A DNA stretch of 64,000 bases from contig NZ_VAJM01000003.1 in NCBI RefSeq assembly GCF_005771675.1, positions 496,001 to 560,000 of the forward strand. Reading direction: 5' to 3'. Below the pieces are notes generated by a model. That model saw only the letters and a program-made list of their open reading frames with translations, did not search any database and had not been told where the DNA came from. Each line of letters opens with the position of its first letter. The stretch's first letter is position 1. The DNA comes from Hymenobacter jeollabukensis (lineage in GTDB: Bacteria > Bacteroidota > Bacteroidia > Cytophagales > Hymenobacteraceae). The position numbers and the translations under genes are program-made. This document shows, piece by piece, positions 52,904-61,144 of the stretch.

Positions 52904-54114
52904 CGGGGGGCTTGGGATGCGCTTAGGATGGCGCTATACAGGTCGGCGAAGGCCCGGCCCACGGCGGCGGGGCTGCAGCGGTGGTCGGCGTCGGCGCGCA
53001 GGGCGGCCGGGTTCAGGGGGAGTTGTCCGGTCAGCACCCGGCGCAGGGCGGCGGCCAGGGCGGCTTCGTCGTCGGGGGCTACCAGCAGGCCGAAGGCGCC
53101 GGCGGGCTCGAACAGCTCGGGCACGCCGCCGGTGCGGGTGGCCACCACCGGGCAACCGCAGGCCCGGGCCTCCAGCAGCACGCAGCCGAACGTTTCGGCC
53201 CGGCTGAACGATACCAGCGCGGCGGCCTGCTGCATTTCGTGGGCCACGACGGGGTGCGGCAGCTTGCCCAGAAACGTCACCGTGCCATCGGCCAGCAGGC
53301 CCAGCTCGGCGGCGTAGGCGTGCAGGCGGGCTTCGTCGGGGCCGTAGCCGGCCACACGCAGGCGCAGGTTGGGCAGCTCGTGCCGCAGCCCGGCCACCAC
53401 GCGCAGCACGCCGGAGAGGTTCTTCACCGAATCATGGAAGGCCGATACGTGCAGCAGTGGCCGATTTGGCTCGGGCAGGGTAGGGGCCTCGACGGGCCGA
53501 AACAGGGCCGTATCGACCACGTTGGCAATGACGACTTCGCGCCGGCTCGTGAAGCCCAGCCGCGTCATGGCGTCGCCCAGGGCCTGCGACACGGTGTGGC
53601 GCGCCGCTGCTCCGCGCACCACCAGCCGCGTCAGCCAGCGCCGCGCCGGGCCGATGAGGTGGCTGCGCTCGGGCAGATACAGCGTCCAGTGCTCGGTGAC
53701 GAGGTAGGGAATTCCCGTCAGCAGCCGGAGCAGCCAGGCCGCCACGCCGGTGCGCAGCAGCACGTGCACGTGCACCAGCGCCGGGCGGCCCCAGCGGCGG
53801 CTTAGCTGCCCGTAGCCGTGGGCCACGCAGGCAAAGTAGAGAAGCAGCTTCAGCAGCTTGTCCAGCGGGGCCAGGCCGGTGATGCGGGCCCGGTAGTAGT
53901 AGCGCAGCGTGGGCCAGGGCCCATCCCAATCGGCTTCGCACACGGCCAGCTGGGGCAGGCGGGCGCGCGCCACCGTGGCCAGCAGCACGGCCACCTCGGC
54001 GTGCCCGGCAATGGCCGCCACGTGCCGCGCCACGAAGTCACCGTCCTGGTCGTCGTAGCGGTGGGGATACCACTTGGGCAGCATGAGCACGCGGGGCAGC
54101 GGCGGGTGGGGCAT
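52900..54114 (-). CDS. GT4-family glycosyltransferase
   Basis: This 404-residue GT-B fold enzyme has an N-terminal acceptor domain (VLMLPKWYPHRYDDQDGDFV), the hinge, and a C-terminal nucleotide-sugar domain. The latter has the retaining EX7E motif (Glu307 and Glu315 in AETFGCVLLEARACGCPVVA) and GGVPELF. It would add a sugar to a lipid-linked or surface glycan in the cytosol, before export by the coupled flippase. Donor and acceptor are unknown. The small two-gene set lacks a polymerase or priming transferase nearby. Confidence 0.88.
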   Translation of the reverse strand: MPHPPLPRVLMLPKWYPHRYDDQDGDFVARHVAAIAGHAEVAVLLATVARARLPQLAVCEADWDGPWPTLRYYYRARITGLAPLDKLLKLLLYFACVAHGYGQLSRRWGRPALVHVHVLLRTGVAAWLLRLLTGIPYLVTEHWTLYLPERSHLIGPARRWLTRLVVRGAAARHTVSQALGDAMTRLGFTSRREVVIANVVDTALFRPVEAPTLPEPNRPLLHVSAFHDSVKNLSGVLRVVAGLRHELPNLRLRVAGYGPDEARLHAYAAELGLLADGTVTFLGKLPHPVVAHEMQQAAALVSFSRAETFGCVLLEARACGCPVVATRTGGVPELFEPAGAFGLLVAPDDEAALAAALRRVLTGQLPLNPAALRADADHRCSPAAVGRAFADLYSAILSASQAPR

Positions 54115-54202
54115 GGGGTAAGCGGGGCCGCGAAAAGGCCGACAACGGGCAAGTTCGGCAATCAGCGGCGGAATCGGCGCGGCGGCCAGCGGCTCAACCG
54201 CT

Positions 54203-54243
54203 AAAACGACGGCGGCCCGCCTCCTTTCGGAAACGGACCGCCG
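54203..54243 (-). terminator. Terminator after the 54.3-kb T9SS gene
   Basis: CGGCGGCCCG (54210-54219) pairs with CGGACCGCCG (54234-54243) with one wobble. Read on the minus strand, the stem is followed by TCGTTTT. Confidence 0.6.
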
Positions 54244-54293
54244 CGCTGGTGGATAAGGATAAGGGGGTAAGCCTAAAACCGGACGGTTGGTAA

Positions 54294-55958
54294 TTACTGC
54301 GTCACCACGAAGCGCACAGCTTCCACCGATTCGCCGGTTTGCACGGTGGCCGTGTACAGGCCGGATTTCAGATTGCCGGGCAGGGCCAGCTGCTGCTCGC
54401 CGGAGGTTAGCGTGCGGTCCTGGCTCACGGTGGCCACGGTGCGGCCGGTCACGTCGAGCACTCGCACCGTCACGGCAGCGGGGCGCGCCAGCGTGAAGCT
54501 CAGCTGGCTGGCGCCGGCCGTGGGGTTGGGGTACACGCTCAGGCCCTGCACGGCGGCGGACTTGGCTTTGGCCGAGGTTACGCCAGCTACGTTGTAGCAG
54601 GTGTTCTGCGGGTTGTAGTTAGTCCAGCCGGCCGTCCAGTTGCCCGAGGGACCGAACGCGCCGCGGTAGGCCACGTTTTCGAAGAAGCCCCCGGCCAGCT
54701 TGGCGTCGGTGAAGGCCGCGCCCGATACCAGCGGCGAGGCGGCCGGCAGCGTGAAGTTCGGGGCCGTCGAGGAGTTGGTGCTGGCCGCGGCCGAGTTGAT
54801 GGTGAAGTTGTCCGCGTTCAGGCCCAGGCTGCTGATGTTAGCGTAGGTCGTGTTGCTGCGGCTGGCGTCGCCCCAGAAGCCCTGCACGTTGTAGGTGGTG
54901 GGCGAAGCCGACTGAAAGTCAGTCGTCATGCCGGCCATGACGTTGTTTTTCAGCACCAGCGCCCCGCTCGTGGCGTTGGCCTGGGTGGTCGAGCCGTCCA
55001 GGGTCAGGCCTACGGGCCAGCCCGTCAGCACCGAGTTGAAGATGGAAATCTGCGAATTGCGGCGCAGGTGCATGGCGCGGGTGAAGTTGGCCGCTACCGA
55101 GGGGTTAGTCAGGAAGGCGCTGACGTTGGAGAAAACCGGGGCCGTAATCGGCGTCAGGGTCGAGCTGTTGGCGTCGTTGTCCGATTCAAACGCCGTCGAG
55201 CCCGATACGTCGGCCTGGTTGGGGTCGCGCACCGTCACGGCGTACTGCACCTTGCCGGTAAAGCCGAAGTCCGTGTCGAAGTCGTCGTCGGTGGCGGCAA
55301 TGGCCACCAGGTGTTTGGCATTCACCGTGCCCCCGAACCACTCGAAGGAGTCGTCGCCCGAGGCGTATACCGATACGTAGTCGATGGTCGTGCCCGCGCC
55401 CACGCCGGCCAGCGTCAGGCCGTTGATTTCGTTGTTTTGCGAGAGGGCCACGCCGGGGTATTCGATGCGCACGTAGCGCAGCACGCCGGAGTTGTCGTTG
55501 GCGTCGGTGCCGCCGAAGGTGGCGCTGGGCACGCCCTCCACGGCCGGGCTGCCGGGCTGGTTGATGGGCGCGCGGCCGCAAATCACGATGCCACCCCAGT
55601 CGCCGCGGTTGCGGCTGCCAGCGGGCTGGTTCGAGGTAAATACGATGGGCTGGGCAGCGGTGCCGTCGGCAATCAGCTTGCCGCCCTGCAGTACCACCAG
55701 CACGCCGCCCGGCGTGGGCGTCTTGTCGGCCTTGATGATGGTACCCGGCTGAATGGTCAGCGTGGCGCCATTGGCCACGTACACGTAGCCGCTTAGCAGG
55801 TAAATGTTATTGCTGGTCCAGGTGGTGTTGGTCGTGATGGTGCCCGTGATGGTAATGGGCGTGGGCGTGGCCGGGCAGGTGCTCTGCGCCAGGGCGGTGG
55901 AGGGCAGCGCGGCGGCCGCAGCCAGGGCCAGGAACAGCGGGAGTACAAGCTTTTTCAT
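54294..55958 (-). CDS. Secreted beta-helix-like protein with T9SS type A sorting domain
   Basis: The 554-residue protein starts with a signal peptide (MKKLVLPLFLALAAAAALPS, ending TALAQ). It continues with strands of the type YVANGATLTIQPGTIIKADK and GDWGGIVICGRAPINQ, then DNSGVLRYVRIEYPGVAL and DDSFEWFGGTVNAKHLVA, typical of parallel beta-helix proteins. It ends in a T9SS domain (LSVYPNPTAGASQLSFTLAR ... SGLYTATVQT). The TonB-dependent receptor gene is upstream on the same strand but separated by a strong terminator. Both have GTTA-type 11-bp-phased repeats upstream, so joint regulation is suspected. Confidence 0.87.
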   Translation of the reverse strand: MKKLVLPLFLALAAAAALPSTALAQSTCPATPTPITITGTITTNTTWTSNNIYLLSGYVYVANGATLTIQPGTIIKADKTPTPGGVLVVLQGGKLIADGTAAQPIVFTSNQPAGSRNRGDWGGIVICGRAPINQPGSPAVEGVPSATFGGTDANDNSGVLRYVRIEYPGVALSQNNEINGLTLAGVGAGTTIDYVSVYASGDDSFEWFGGTVNAKHLVAIAATDDDFDTDFGFTGKVQYAVTVRDPNQADVSGSTAFESDNDANSSTLTPITAPVFSNVSAFLTNPSVAANFTRAMHLRRNSQISIFNSVLTGWPVGLTLDGSTTQANATSGALVLKNNVMAGMTTDFQSASPTTYNVQGFWGDASRSNTTYANISSLGLNADNFTINSAAASTNSSTAPNFTLPAASPLVSGAAFTDAKLAGGFFENVAYRGAFGPSGNWTAGWTNYNPQNTCYNVAGVTSAKAKSAAVQGLSVYPNPTAGASQLSFTLARPAAVTVRVLDVTGRTVATVSQDRTLTSGEQQLALPGNLKSGLYTATVQTGESVEAVRFVVTQ

Positions 55959-56028
55959 AGAGGCGAACCTGAGTTGTCGATTGCGCGACAAAGGTCCATC
56001 ACGACGACGCCCACGGGGCTACCGCGGG

Positions 56029-56055
56029 CGTTATCGTTTCGTTAGGGGCGTATTA
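56029..56055 (-). promoter_or_regulatory. Pho-box-like 11-bp-phased repeat upstream of the T9SS gene
   Basis: On the plus strand CGTTA at 56029-56033, CGTTA at 56040-56044 and TATTA at 56051-56055 are spaced by exactly 11 bases. Read toward the gene this is TAATA, TAACG, TAACG, close to the TTAACA-type repeats bound by PhoP/PhoB regulators. It lies about 70 bases upstream of the start codon. Confidence 0.4.
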
Positions 56056-56081
56056 CGATATTGTGTAGTCCGCGCCCGGCT

Positions 56082-56130
56082 GACAAAAAAACGGTCGTGC
56101 GGAGCTGCTCCGCACGACCGTTTTTTTGTC
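56082..56130. terminator. Perfect 23-bp terminator hairpin
   Basis: The arms 56082-56104 and 56108-56130 are exact complements with AAAAAAA/TTTTTTT outer parts and core ACGGTCGTGCGGAG. It lies directly after the TonB-dependent receptor gene and works in both directions. Confidence 0.93.
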
Positions 56131-56144
56131 AGGCTGTTTAGCCG

Positions 56145-58976
56145 TTAGAAGTTGTAGACCAGGCCCAGCATGGTGTAGCGGCCCCGGCGGTAGCGGGCAA
56201 ACGGCAGCTGCTCGCCCGCGTCGATTTTGCTGTTGTAGTTGAAGTCGTAGAACTGGCGCACGGGCTGGTTCAGCAAGTCCTGCACGCCGGCCTTCAGCTG
56301 CAGGTGCGGGCCCACGCCCTTGGTCACGGCCAGATCAATCACCTGACGCGGCATCTCAATCACCGAGAAGTTCTGGGTGTAGTCGCCGATAAAGGAGAAG
56401 CGCTGCCCAATCACGTTGTACTGCGCCGATACCTGCCACTTCCGGTCATCGTCCTGGTAAAACACTCCGGCGTTGACCACGTAGGGCGACTGGCCCTGCA
56501 GCGGGCGGTCCTGCAGCGCGAAGCCGTCGGTTGCCTGGCCCTTGGGCAGCTGCACGCGGCTGTGAATCACCGAGGCGTTCAAAATCAGCGAGAGGCGCTG
56601 CAAAAAGGCGCTTTCCGTTACGCCCAGCAAGCTTTTGCGCACTTCCAGCTCGGCGCCCACGTCGTAGGCGTTCTGCGCGTTCTGGTAACCGATCCACAAC
56701 TGGCTGCCGGTCACGTTCACCGTCGTCTGCTCGATGGCGTTGCGGAACTTCTTGTAGAACACGCCCACCGACACCATTTCCGACTTGGTGGGGTAGAACT
56801 CGTAGCGCAGGTCGGCGTTGTAAATGGTGGCCGTTTTCAGCGTCGAGTCGCCCACGATCATGGCGTTGTTGGCCACATCGTAGTACTGGTTCGGCGAGAT
56901 TTCGCGGAATTCCGGCCGGTTCACCGTCACGCTGCCGCCTAGGCGCAGCGCCGACCGCTCGTTGAAGTTAAAGCTCGCGTTCAGCGAGGGCAGCGGAATG
57001 GTGCGGTTTTCCTGGTAGGTGCGGCGGCCGGCGCTGTGCAGCTGGCGGCGGTTGTGCTCCACGCGCAACCCGCCCGAGAGGTTGAGCTTGTCCGTCAGCG
57101 GGGCCACGGCGCCCACGTAACCGGCCAGCAGCACGTTTTCGGCCTCGTAGCTGTCCTCCGGCTTGGTGCCTTCGGCCACGGTGTAGCCCTTCACCGGGTC
57201 CAGGTTCGCCGGGGCAAAAATCTGGTCGATGGGCAGCAACTGCACCTCATTGGGCAGGTTGAAGCCCGAGCCGCGCACGAAGGAAAAGTAGCGCTGCTGG
57301 TAGTCGCGCACCTTGCGCTCGGTGTAAAAGCCGGCGCGCAGCTTGTACTGATTCACACTGGTCGTGTCGCGGCCCATGATGCGCCGCTCCCACTGCCCGC
57401 TGCCCATCACCGTGTTTTCGTGCAGGTTGGAGAAGAAGCGGCTGGCCTCGGTGATGTTGCCCTCCAGGGGCACGTTCACGAAGTAGGGGCGCTCTACACC
57501 TGGCAATATCTGTTTCTGGTAGCGGTAGCGGCTGTAGTCGGGCTCGTCGCGGTACACGTAGTTGTAGCCGGCGGCCCAGGTCACGGTGGTGTGCTCGGTG
57601 GCACCCAAGTCGTGGCTGCCCTGCAGCTGGCCCGAGTAAATGCTGCGGCTCTGGTAGTGCAGGGCGTAGTCGTCGCGCTGCCGGTCTTCCTCCAGCCCGG
57701 TGCGGTGAATCACCTCGTCGGTGCCGTACTGGTTGAAGAAGTTGCGCAGCTCCAGGCGGTTGCGGCTGTTCAGGCGCACCTGCCAGTTATGAATCACGCC
57801 CAGGCGCACGCCCGTCACGGCGCGGGTGTCCTTGAACTCGAACTGCGTGCCGCGCTGGCCCGTTTCCAGGTCCACGTCCTTGGTGTAGCGGTTGCGCTCC
57901 ACCCCGTACTGCTCGCGGGTGTTGGAGTACGAAATCGACGTGACGTTGCTTAGGTAGGCCGAGCCGATTTCAAACTTGCGCGTCAACCCCAGCGAGGCGC
58001 GGATGTCCGGCAGCGCCCGGCCCAGCGAGGGCAGCCAAGTGGTGCCGCGCAGCCCGTTGGCCGCGCTAGCCAGCTGCGCCGGCGTCGACTGATCCGAGCG
58101 AATCACGCCCTGCTCGGCCACCGCGCCCGGCAGCTGGCGCTGCCCGCCGTCGAAGCCCAGCCAGTCGGTGCTGCCGCGGCGGCTCTGCATGTAGTTCTGG
58201 CCGAAGGTGGTGCCGTTGCGGTGCCAGCCCGACACGCTCAGTGAGGTCGTGTTGTCGAGCACCGAGTTCTTGGTGTATACCTTCACCACGCCGCCGCCAA
58301 ACTCGCCCGGCAGCTCCGGCGACCCGGACTTGAAAATCAGTACCCGGTCGATAACTGACGAGGGCAGCACGTCGAACGAAAAGGAACGAGTGTCCACCTC
58401 GGCCGAGGGCGTCAGCGCGTCGTTGAGCAGCACCGTGTTGTAGCGCTCCGCCAGCCCGCGTACCACGATGAAGTTGTTGCTCTGAATCGTGACGCCCGGA
58501 ATGCGCTTCACCACTTCGGCCGCGTCGCGGTCCAGGGTTTTCACAATCTGGTCGTTCGACATGCCGCTCACCACCACCTCACTCTTGCGCAGGTCCTGGA
58601 GCAGCGCTACCTCCGTGCCGGTCTGGCGTTGCCCAGTCACAGTAACCTCCTTCAGCGCCAGCGCGCTTTCCTCCAGCGTGCTGTTCAGCGTCGTTTTCTG
58701 CCCGTCCTTCACTTCGATGCCGGTGAAGTTGATGGGCTTGTAGCCGAGGTTCTGAATGGTGATGCCGTAAATGCCGGGCTTCAGACGCAGCTCGTAGTTG
58801 CCCTCCACGTCCACCGGCGCGGCCTGCGTGGTGCCCGTCACAATCACGGTGGCCCCGATAACGGCTTCGCCGGTTTTTTTATCGAGGACCTTTCCGACGA
58901 TGGAGCCTTGTTGAGCAACGGCCAAAGTGCTGATTGTCAGCATTGGCGCAAGTAATAAAGAACGGCGCATGAGCAT
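56145..58976 (-). CDS. TonB-dependent outer-membrane receptor
   Basis: This 943-residue receptor has a signal peptide, a carboxypeptidase-regulatory-like domain (about 24-110, GSIVGKVLDKKTGEAVIGAT), the plug (ALKEVTVTGQRQTGTEVA ... IPGVTIQSNNFIVVRGLAER, PGEFGGGVVKVYTK) and a 22-strand barrel that ends in the aromatic YTMLGLVYNF. No SusD partner is present. With a Pho-box-like array overlapping its promoter, uptake of a phosphorus-containing ligand is a reasonable hypothesis. The start may be ATG 58976 or ATG 58970 (MRRSLLL). Confidence 0.93.
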   Translation of the reverse strand: MLMRRSLLLAPMLTISTLAVAQQGSIVGKVLDKKTGEAVIGATVIVTGTTQAAPVDVEGNYELRLKPGIYGITIQNLGYKPINFTGIEVKDGQKTTLNSTLEESALALKEVTVTGQRQTGTEVALLQDLRKSEVVVSGMSNDQIVKTLDRDAAEVVKRIPGVTIQSNNFIVVRGLAERYNTVLLNDALTPSAEVDTRSFSFDVLPSSVIDRVLIFKSGSPELPGEFGGGVVKVYTKNSVLDNTTSLSVSGWHRNGTTFGQNYMQSRRGSTDWLGFDGGQRQLPGAVAEQGVIRSDQSTPAQLASAANGLRGTTWLPSLGRALPDIRASLGLTRKFEIGSAYLSNVTSISYSNTREQYGVERNRYTKDVDLETGQRGTQFEFKDTRAVTGVRLGVIHNWQVRLNSRNRLELRNFFNQYGTDEVIHRTGLEEDRQRDDYALHYQSRSIYSGQLQGSHDLGATEHTTVTWAAGYNYVYRDEPDYSRYRYQKQILPGVERPYFVNVPLEGNITEASRFFSNLHENTVMGSGQWERRIMGRDTTSVNQYKLRAGFYTERKVRDYQQRYFSFVRGSGFNLPNEVQLLPIDQIFAPANLDPVKGYTVAEGTKPEDSYEAENVLLAGYVGAVAPLTDKLNLSGGLRVEHNRRQLHSAGRRTYQENRTIPLPSLNASFNFNERSALRLGGSVTVNRPEFREISPNQYYDVANNAMIVGDSTLKTATIYNADLRYEFYPTKSEMVSVGVFYKKFRNAIEQTTVNVTGSQLWIGYQNAQNAYDVGAELEVRKSLLGVTESAFLQRLSLILNASVIHSRVQLPKGQATDGFALQDRPLQGQSPYVVNAGVFYQDDDRKWQVSAQYNVIGQRFSFIGDYTQNFSVIEMPRQVIDLAVTKGVGPHLQLKAGVQDLLNQPVRQFYDFNYNSKIDAGEQLPFARYRRGRYTMLGLVYNF

Positions 58977-58992
58977 GTGCTAGTTGGCGCCG

Positions 58993-59000
58993 CAAAAGTA
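58993..59000 (-). promoter_or_regulatory. Promoter core (TACTTTTG) of the TonB-dependent receptor gene
   Basis: A TAnnTTTG element on the minus strand lies 16 bases upstream of the first ATG. The usual minus-33 position is occupied by the repeat array at 59009-59048, as expected for an activator-dependent promoter. Confidence 0.55.
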
Positions 59001-59008
59001 TTTTGACC

Positions 59009-59048
59009 CTGTTACGCCAGTGTGACGCCCCTGTTATGCTTATGTTAT
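59009..59048 (-). promoter_or_regulatory. Pho-box-like array of four 11-bp-phased repeats
   Basis: CTGTTAC (59009), GTGTGAC (59020), CTGTTAT (59031) and ATGTTAT (59042) recur at exact 11-base steps. On the minus strand they read ATAACAT, ATAACAG, GTCACAC and GTAACAG, ending 8 bases before the TACTTTTG core. The period, core and position match binding sites of the PhoB/PhoP response-regulator family. A degenerate fifth unit (ATGTAAC) follows. Confidence 0.55.
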
Positions 59049-59083
59049 TCACCATGTAACTAGCTGAATATCTGAATTAGCAG

Positions 59084-59091
59084 TACTTTTG
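59084..59091 (+). promoter_or_regulatory. Promoter core (TACTTTTG) of the YicC gene
   Basis: A TAnnTTTG match lies 25 bases upstream of the YicC start, in the divergent region shared with the receptor gene. No minus-33 TTG is obvious. Confidence 0.45.
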
Positions 59092-59116
59092 TCGCCCCCT
59101 TCACCACTCTGCCTGC

Positions 59117-60007
59117 ATGCTGCTGTCCATGACCGGCTACGGCGTCGCCCAGCGCGAAACCGAGCATTACACCGTCGTTGTCGAAATCAAGTCGCTGAAT
59201 TCCAAAGGCCTGGACCTGAGCCTGCGCATGCCCCGCTCCCTGGCCGGCAGCGAACTGGAGCTGCGCAACCTCGTCGGGCGCCACCTGGTGCGCGGCAAAG
59301 TCAACGTCAGCATCGACCTGAACCGCCCGGCCGCCGTCCGCTCCCGCGCCAGCCTGCACCGCGAAACGCTCACGGCCGCCTACCACGAGCTTCTGAGCAT
59401 CGCGCAGGAACTGGGCGCCCCCACCGACAACATCCTGGAATTGGCCCTGCGCCTGCCCGGCGTGGTGCAGTCGCCCAACGAGGCCAGCGCCGCCGACGAC
59501 GAGCCCCAGCTCACCTGGGCCGAGCTGCAGCCCATCGTGCAGGAAGCCCTCGACCGCACTGCCGACTTCCGCCGCACCGAAGGCCAGGCCCTGACCACCG
59601 AAATCCTGAGCTACATCGACCGCATCCGCATCCAGCTCTCCGACGTGGACCGCCACGACCCGACGCGCCTGGAGAACGTGCGCCGCCGCATGCACGACGG
59701 CCTGGCCGAGCTGGCCCAGAGCGACCAGTTCAACCCCAGCCGCTTCGAGCAGGAACTCCTGTATTACATTGAGAAACTTGACATCGCCGAGGAAAAGGTG
59801 CGGTTGGTCAGCCATCTGCACTACTTCACCGAAACGGTGCACCTGCCCGAGTACAGCGGAAAGAAATTAGCCTTTATTTCGCAGGAAATTGGTCGGGAAA
59901 TCAATACCATTGGCTCCAAAGCCAATGACTCGACCATCCAACATCTGGTCGTCGGGATGAAGGAAGAGCTGGAAAAAATCAAGGAACAGCTCAATAATAT
60001 TCTTTAA
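59117..60007 (+). CDS. YicC/YloC-family endoribonuclease
   Basis: This 296-residue protein is a full YicC family member: MLLSMTGYGVAQRETEHYTV, VEIKSLNSKGLDLSLRMPRS, and the C-terminal DUF1732 block EKVRLVSHLHYFTETVHLPE, then KKLAFISQEIGREINTIGSK and ANDSTIQHLVVGMKEELEKI. E. coli YicC was shown to be an endoribonuclease acting on RNA hairpins. The protein is soluble and probably oligomeric. MTGYG as the start (59129) is the family norm, but ATG 59117 is also open. A promoter core lies 25 bases upstream. Confidence 0.93.
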   Translation: MLLSMTGYGVAQRETEHYTVVVEIKSLNSKGLDLSLRMPRSLAGSELELRNLVGRHLVRGKVNVSIDLNRPAAVRSRASLHRETLTAAYHELLSIAQELGAPTDNILELALRLPGVVQSPNEASAADDEPQLTWAELQPIVQEALDRTADFRRTEGQALTTEILSYIDRIRIQLSDVDRHDPTRLENVRRRMHDGLAELAQSDQFNPSRFEQELLYYIEKLDIAEEKVRLVSHLHYFTETVHLPEYSGKKLAFISQEIGREINTIGSKANDSTIQHLVVGMKEELEKIKEQLNNIL

Positions 60008-60327
60008 GATCAAAACCGTGTCGCTACACCATTCGTAAATGCAATTGAACATTATCAATACAATTCTGCATAGCGCTATGCGGATGCTTGCCAAGCCGCA
60101 GACTGGACTGCAGATTGGCTGCTGAGATGATTCAAACACGCTTTACGCACCCACTAGCCCCGTTTTTCCAGCCGATTCAGCTGCCTTTACTTTTGCACTA
60201 AATTATTTTTGTATAAAGTTCTTGTACTGACGGCTTTTCTTCCTAAATTGTGTTATCCAAACAGATGCCCTCCGCACTGTTCGGTAGTTTACCCAGAAAG
60301 AATGTTCACCATTTTTTGGTCCTTGTC
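60008..60327. other. Intergenic region with promoter-like elements
   Basis: The 320-base gap holds a perfect 14-bp palindrome GCATAGCGCTATGC (60068-60081) and a TACTTTTG promoter core (60188-60195). The latter could drive the next gene with a long leader. No gene or known RNA family is recognised. Confidence 0.4.
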
Positions 60328-60870
60328 ATGAAGAAAGTTCTACTCGCCCCGTTGCTCTGCCTCGCAGTGCTGCTAATGGCCGCTAAGCCGTTCGCCGAAG
60401 TGGAGCTAATCAAGAAGCGCGTTCTGAGCGAACGGGTGGAAATCCTGATTCCGAAAGGATTCGAGGTGATGAGCGAGCAGCAGATGGACTTCCTCTACGC
60501 CAAAGCGCAGAGCCGTCCGAGCGTCATCTACACCAACACCTCGCACGCCAGCCTTTCCTTCTCGTACACCGACAACACGGCCGACCAGGACATGGTCGAT
60601 ATGTACGCATCCAACTTCATGAAGACCTACCGCAAGCAGTACTCTGATGCGACGTTCTTCTCCGATGGCGTAAAAGAAATCAATGGCCGCAAGGTGGGCT
60701 ACATCGAAATGATGAAGCCGGAGCTGGGCCACCAGGTCTACCAACTGATTTTCTTCACCGACATCGAAGGCCGCCTGCTGATGTGCACCTTCTCCTGCCC
60801 CGACCGCCAGAAGCCGGAGTGGGAATCGGTAGCCAAGCAAGTGATGAGCTCCTTGCGCAGCAATAGCTAA
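60328..60870 (+). CDS. Small exported protein of unknown function
   Basis: The 180-residue product begins MKKVLLAPLLCLAVLLMAAK, a Sec signal. The mature part resembles the PsbP/DcrB-like alpha-beta fold: VEILIPKGFEVMSEQQMDFL, then SLSFSYTDNTADQDMVDMYA and YQLIFFTDIEGRLLMCTFSC, ending WESVAKQVMSSLR. The fold suggestion is based on strand and helix order only. ATG 60328 was chosen because it gives the signal peptide; an open frame extends 78 bases upstream. An 18-bp hairpin follows the stop. Confidence 0.7.
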   Translation: MKKVLLAPLLCLAVLLMAAKPFAEVELIKKRVLSERVEILIPKGFEVMSEQQMDFLYAKAQSRPSVIYTNTSHASLSFSYTDNTADQDMVDMYASNFMKTYRKQYSDATFFSDGVKEINGRKVGYIEMMKPELGHQVYQLIFFTDIEGRLLMCTFSCPDRQKPEWESVAKQVMSSLRSNS

Positions 60871-60901
60871 ACAGCGCGGCGCCACCCGCCTGTTTTTATT
60901 C

Positions 60902-60944
60902 CATCCCGGAATCATCCGCCTCCACCGCGGACGATTCCGGGATG
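60902..60944 (+). terminator. 18-bp hairpin after the small exported protein
   Basis: CATCCCGGAATCATCCGC (60902-60919) pairs with 60927-60944 with one mismatch, 31 bases after the stop codon. No T-run is present. Confidence 0.55.
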
Positions 60945-61144
60945 ATTGCTTTAAAGCCAGCCCACCGAGCCGGGTGGCCTGCCAGTTGCTCGCTACACAC
61001 CTTATTATATAGCATCGGATACGTACTAGGCTGTAGCTGCCAGCTGCCAAGGATATGGGCAGGACCCGAAATGAGCGCGTAGAGAAGCTGAGCCATGCCG
61101 TTCCGTGGCTTATGGGCTCGCACTCTACTCGTCAGCCAGCGGGC

